This document shows positions 6,564-9,326 of a DNA stretch of 9,326 nt, piece by piece. A program made the translations under genes and the position numbers. The stretch is from the NCBI GenBank assembly GCA_947629065.1, contig CANRCH010000066.1, forward strand, positions 1 through 9,326, given 5' to 3'. Within the stretch, counting starts at the first letter, position 1. Each line of letters begins with the position of its first letter. This DNA comes from an uncultured Aliarcobacter sp. (GTDB lineage Bacteria; Campylobacterota; Campylobacteria; Campylobacterales; Arcobacteraceae). The notes below the pieces were generated by a model. It was not told the DNA's origin and made no database searches. It worked only from the letters and a program-made list of their open reading frames with translations.

Positions 6564-6568
6564 AAAGG
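6564..6568 (+). promoter_or_regulatory. Ribosome binding site supporting a TTG start for the histidine kinase
   Basis: AAAGG lies 6 nt before TTG at 6575-6577. No ATG in this frame occurs before residue 21, which is already inside the first transmembrane helix. TTG is therefore the best start. Confidence 0.75.
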
Positions 6569-6574
6569 TTTATT

Positions 6575-8128
6575 TTGAAATATAGAATTGAAGAAAATTT
6601 ATCAAAAACGATTATTTATACTTTTATAATAATTATGTCATCTATGATTTTTGCAATAAGTTATTTTTATATACAAAACACTTATGATAACTTTGATGAA
6701 GAGATGAAAACTTTCGTTGAAGAGTATTATAATGAAGAGAAAAAAGCATTAAAAAAAGAGATAAATACTGTTTTGGATATTATGAATTATGTGGTTGCAA
6801 AAAGTGATAATAATCTTGAAAGAACGAAAGAAGATGCTATAAGGCTTTTAAATAACATTAATTTTGAAACAAAAAAAAGTAACTATTTTTTCGCTTATGA
6901 AATCCTAAATATGCAAGGTGGAGATGATTTTGCTTTAATGGTTGTAAATCCGAATAGACCTGATTTAAGAGGTAAACTAATCTCAACAAATGAAAAAGAT
7001 TTTGAGGGGAAAAAGTTTAGAGAAGAGTTTATGATAGATATTAATAAATCTGGCGAATCGTATACAAGATACTCATATAAAAAACCAGATGAAAAAGAGA
7101 TTCAATACAAGCTATCTTATTTTAAATATTATGAACCTTTTAACTGGGTAATTGCACTTGGAATTTATACAGATGATATTGAAGGAAAAATTGCTGTAAA
7201 AAAACTTCAACTTGAAGAGAAAATCAAAAAACAGATTTATCAAAACTTAGTTTTATTTATTCTATTTTTAGCAATTGCTATTTTTGTATCAATTATAATT
7301 TCTCATAAAATTGATGAAATTTTACAAAAATATGAAGAGAAAGTAAAAAAATACTCAAAAGAGTTAGAACTATTAAATCAAGGTTTAGAAGAGAAAATAA
7401 GAAAAGAGATAGAAAAAAGTAGAGAAAATGAAGAGATTTTAATACAAAAATCAAAATTTATCTCACTTGGAGAGATGATTTCAAATATAGCCCACCAGTG
7501 GAGACAACCACTTTCAGAACTATCTTCAATACTTATGTTTATAAAATTAAAATATGACTTCAACGCTTTAGACAAAGATTTAATGGATAAAAAATCTTCT
7601 GAAGCCACAAAAGTAATAGAGTATATGTCAAACACAATTGATGATTTTAGAAACTTCTTTATTCCAAAAAAAGATAAAGAGAATTTCAATTTGGAAGCTT
7701 CAATAAATAGTGTTGTAAATATTCTTTCAAGTGCTTTTTCTTCAAATCACATAAAAGTTGATATAAATATAGATAATAAAATATTTCTAAACTCTTATTT
7801 AAATGAGTTTCAACAAGTTATTTTAAATATTTTAACAAATGCAAAAGATATTTTAGTAGAGAAAAATATAGAAAATCCACTTATTAAAATCTACTCAAAT
7901 GAAAACAGTGAATATCTATTTTTACATATAGAAGATAATGCAAAAGGGATTTTAGCAAAACCTATTTACAAAATTTTTGAACCTTATTTTACTACAAAAG
8001 CTAGTAATGGAACAGGAATTGGGCTTTATATGTCAAAAATTATTATTGAAAAAAATATGAAAGGTAAACTAAAAGTAGAAAATAAAAATGAAGGTGCTAT
8101 TTTTACAATTGCACTTTTAAAAGATTAA
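6575..8128 (+). CDS. Cache-domain sensor histidine kinase
   Basis: This 517-residue inner-membrane kinase starts at TTG. TM1 is about 10-33 and TM2 about 222-243. Between them a single Cache-type (sCache_2) sensor domain spans about 40-215, with SNYFFAYEI (102-110), VVNPNRPDLRGKLIS (123-137) and the closing NWVIALGIYTDDIE (190-203), typical of small-molecule sensing in the periplasm. A coiled coil (244-293) leads to the H-box ISLGEMISNIAHQWRQPL (296-313), with phospho-acceptor H307. The ATPase domain has N418 and N422 in the N-box, DNAKGI at 454-459 (Lys replaces the usual Gly or Ala after NA), the F-box-like IFEPYFTTK (467-475), and the G-box GTGIGL (479-484). It looks fully functional. The ligand cannot be deduced. 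The divergent OmpR-like regulator is its likely partner. The spacer (6526-6574) is short and shows no clear promoter. Confidence 0.93.
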   Translation: MKYRIEENLSKTIIYTFIIIMSSMIFAISYFYIQNTYDNFDEEMKTFVEEYYNEEKKALKKEINTVLDIMNYVVAKSDNNLERTKEDAIRLLNNINFETKKSNYFFAYEILNMQGGDDFALMVVNPNRPDLRGKLISTNEKDFEGKKFREEFMIDINKSGESYTRYSYKKPDEKEIQYKLSYFKYYEPFNWVIALGIYTDDIEGKIAVKKLQLEEKIKKQIYQNLVLFILFLAIAIFVSIIISHKIDEILQKYEEKVKKYSKELELLNQGLEEKIRKEIEKSRENEEILIQKSKFISLGEMISNIAHQWRQPLSELSSILMFIKLKYDFNALDKDLMDKKSSEATKVIEYMSNTIDDFRNFFIPKKDKENFNLEASINSVVNILSSAFSSNHIKVDINIDNKIFLNSYLNEFQQVILNILTNAKDILVEKNIENPLIKIYSNENSEYLFLHIEDNAKGILAKPIYKIFEPYFTTKASNGTGIGLYMSKIIIEKNMKGKLKVENKNEGAIFTIALLKD

Positions 8129-8179
8129 TTTATAAAATATGAAGCTATAAAATAACCCTACAAACAAACCTCTTTTTCA

Positions 8180-8185
8180 TATAAG
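8180..8185 (+). promoter_or_regulatory. Candidate -10 element for the DUF523-DUF1722/photolyase operon
   Basis: TATAAG lies 21 nt before the start at 8207, in the 78-bp AT-rich spacer after the kinase gene. A second hexamer, TATAAA (8187-8192), is closer to the ribosome binding site AAAAAGG (8194-8200) and less likely. No terminator for the kinase gene was seen in this spacer. Confidence 0.3.
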
Positions 8186-8206
8186 ATATAAATAAAAAGG
8201 CTTTAT

Positions 8207-9160
8207 ATGATTTTAGGTGTTTCATCTTGTTTATTAGGAAATATGTGCAGATATGATGGTCATGGTGCAAAAGATGATTTTGTATCAACTAGTTTAAAAG
8301 AGCATTTTTCTTTTCTTTCATATTGTCCTGAAAATGCTATTTGGAACTCTCCAAGAGTTGCAGTTAGGCAAGTTTTAGTAGATGATAAAGTTAAAATATT
8401 TACATCTACAAAAGAGCCAATTGATGTAAGTGATGCTTTAGAGGATATTTGTGAAATGATGGCAAATAAAGCTTTAAATGACAATCTTTCTGGTTTTATT
8501 TTAAAATCTTCATCTCCATCTTGTGGGATGGAAAGAGTAAAAGTTTACCAGCCTTTAAATGCCCCTTCAGTAAAAAATGGTGTTGGAGTTTTTGCAAGAA
8601 AACTAAAAGAGAAAATGCCCTATCTTCCTATGGAAGAGGAAGGTAGATTAAATGATGCTTGGCTAAAAGAGAACTTTTTAATGCAAGTTTACTCCTATAA
8701 TGATTTAAATAAAATGCTTAAAAATGAGAAAAAACTATCAAATCTTGTAGATTTTCACACATCTTATAAATATTTAATCTACTCAAAATCTCAAAACTCA
8801 TATAAGGTTTTGGGAAAAATTGTTGCAAATCAAGAGAAAAAAGAGATTGAAACTATTTATAAAGAGTATGAAGATGAGTTTTTAAAAGCAATTGCCATAA
8901 AATCAACTATAAATAAAACCTACAATATTTTACTACATATTTTTGGATATTTTAAAAAGCATTTAGGAAAAGAGGAAAAAGCAGATATTTTAAACACTAT
9001 TAATGAGTTTAAATCAAAAACTATTCCACTAATAAGTATTATAAATATCTTTAATATCTACACAAAGAAGTTTGATATAAAGTATCTGAAAACTCAAAAA
9101 TTTCTAAACCCATATCCATCTAGTCTAGCTTTAAGAAGTGATTTAAAGGCTTTTAAATGA
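8207..9160 (+). CDS. DUF523-DUF1722 fusion protein (TudS/YbgA-like)
   Basis: This 317-residue cytosolic protein has two domains. The N-terminal DUF523 domain (about 1-145) carries the three spaced cysteines expected of the [4Fe-4S] site in TudS-type thiouracil desulfidases: C8 in GVSSCLLG, C40 in SYCPEN, and C106 in SSSPSCGM. A 2-thiouracil or related desulfuration activity is inferred by family. C14 is additional. The C-terminal DUF1722 (YbgA) domain (about 175-310) has FHTSYKYLIYS (183-193), the HIFGYFKKHL core (244-253) and the end motif NPYPSSLALR (301-310); its role is unknown. The ATG at 8207 follows AAAAAGG by 6 nt. The stop overlaps the photolyase ATG by 4 bp, a gene order that in E. 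coli has ybgA next to phr. The fusion architecture is common in proteobacteria. Confidence 0.88.
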   Translation: MILGVSSCLLGNMCRYDGHGAKDDFVSTSLKEHFSFLSYCPENAIWNSPRVAVRQVLVDDKVKIFTSTKEPIDVSDALEDICEMMANKALNDNLSGFILKSSSPSCGMERVKVYQPLNAPSVKNGVGVFARKLKEKMPYLPMEEEGRLNDAWLKENFLMQVYSYNDLNKMLKNEKKLSNLVDFHTSYKYLIYSKSQNSYKVLGKIVANQEKKEIETIYKEYEDEFLKAIAIKSTINKTYNILLHIFGYFKKHLGKEEKADILNTINEFKSKTIPLISIINIFNIYTKKFDIKYLKTQKFLNPYPSSLALRSDLKAFK

Positions 9161-9326
9161 AACAGATTTTATGGTTTAGAAGAGATTTAAGAGTTGAAGA
9201 TAGTGCGATTTTAGCAGATGCAAAAAGTATAGGAAACGAAGTTTTATCTATATTTATCTTTGATAAAAATCTCTTAGAAAAACTTCCAAAAGATGACAAA
9301 AGAGTAACTTTTATATATCAAAATGT
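9157..9326 (+). CDS. phrB: Deoxyribodipyrimidine photolyase, 5' end only
   Basis: The first 56 residues are visible before the right edge. The protein begins MKQILWFRRDLRVEDSAIL, the hallmark start of the photolyase/cryptochrome alpha/beta antenna-binding domain (WFRRDLR), followed by VLSIFIFDKNLLEKL (29-43) with the second strand of that fold. Photolyases use FADH- and blue light to split cyclobutane pyrimidine dimers in DNA. The ATG overlaps the previous stop (ATGA), with AAAGG (9145-9149) 7 nt upstream, so it is probably co-translated with the DUF523-DUF1722 gene. The FAD-binding domain lies outside the window, so whether it is a CPD photolyase or a relative such as a (6-4) photolyase or cryptochrome is not decided by this part. 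Confidence 0.9.
   Translation, partial: MKQILWFRRDLRVEDSAILADAKSIGNEVLSIFIFDKNLLEKLPKDDKRVTFIYQN

Noticed and set aside
7378..7689. Minus-strand open frame inside the histidine kinase gene
   Set aside because: It runs antisense to the conserved H-box region; its Ser/Phe/Ile-rich translation is the usual product of reading AT-rich coding sequence backwards.

Overview
The window looks like a chromosomal segment of a Campylobacterota (epsilonproteobacterial) species, most likely Arcobacter or a close relative. The support is very low GC, strong A/T third-position bias, compact gene packing with several ATGA or TAATG overlaps, and protein signatures typical of that group, such as a histidine kinase H-box reading IAHQWRQPL. 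The assignment comes from protein recognition and has not been checked by a search. The window holds nine complete genes and two genes cut by its edges. I see no tRNA or rRNA gene, insertion sequence, prophage or CRISPR array, and base composition looks even throughout.

Left block (1-1692, all minus strand, so transcribed right to left): an Rrf2-type regulator with three cysteines placed like an Fe-S ligand set, then a DHH/DHHA1 phosphoesterase overlapping it by one base, then a CoA-binding Rossmann protein that runs off the left edge. They look like one operon. Next comes rpsO (ribosomal protein S15, minus), which ends in a clear intrinsic terminator at 1761-1792. This terminator also insulates the Rrf2 operon from rpsO.

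Middle block (2169-5811): moaA (molybdenum cofactor synthesis) lies 18 bp downstream of a TrpD2/YbiB-type protein, both on minus. Divergent from them is a Crp/Fnr-family regulator followed, with a 4-bp ATGA overlap, by a two-transmembrane protein. That protein has a NarX/PilJ-type nitrate-sensor P-box but neither a kinase nor a chemoreceptor output domain. A molybdopterin gene next to a nitrate-type sensor and a Crp/Fnr regulator suggests, as an inference, a nitrate- or anaerobic-respiration-linked control unit. The 83-bp divergent spacer holds apparently superimposed back-to-back promoters and repeated TTAA-type half-sites.

Right block (5827-9326): an OmpR-like response regulator (minus) is divergent from a Cache-domain sensor histidine kinase (plus, TTG start), a probable two-component pair. 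It is followed by a DUF523-DUF1722 (TudS/YbgA-like) protein that overlaps the start of a DNA photolyase gene, the same ybgA-phr adjacency known from E. coli. The most interesting items are the Crp/Fnr plus output-less P-box sensor pair and the desulfidase-like/photolyase operon. No completely unknown system is evident.
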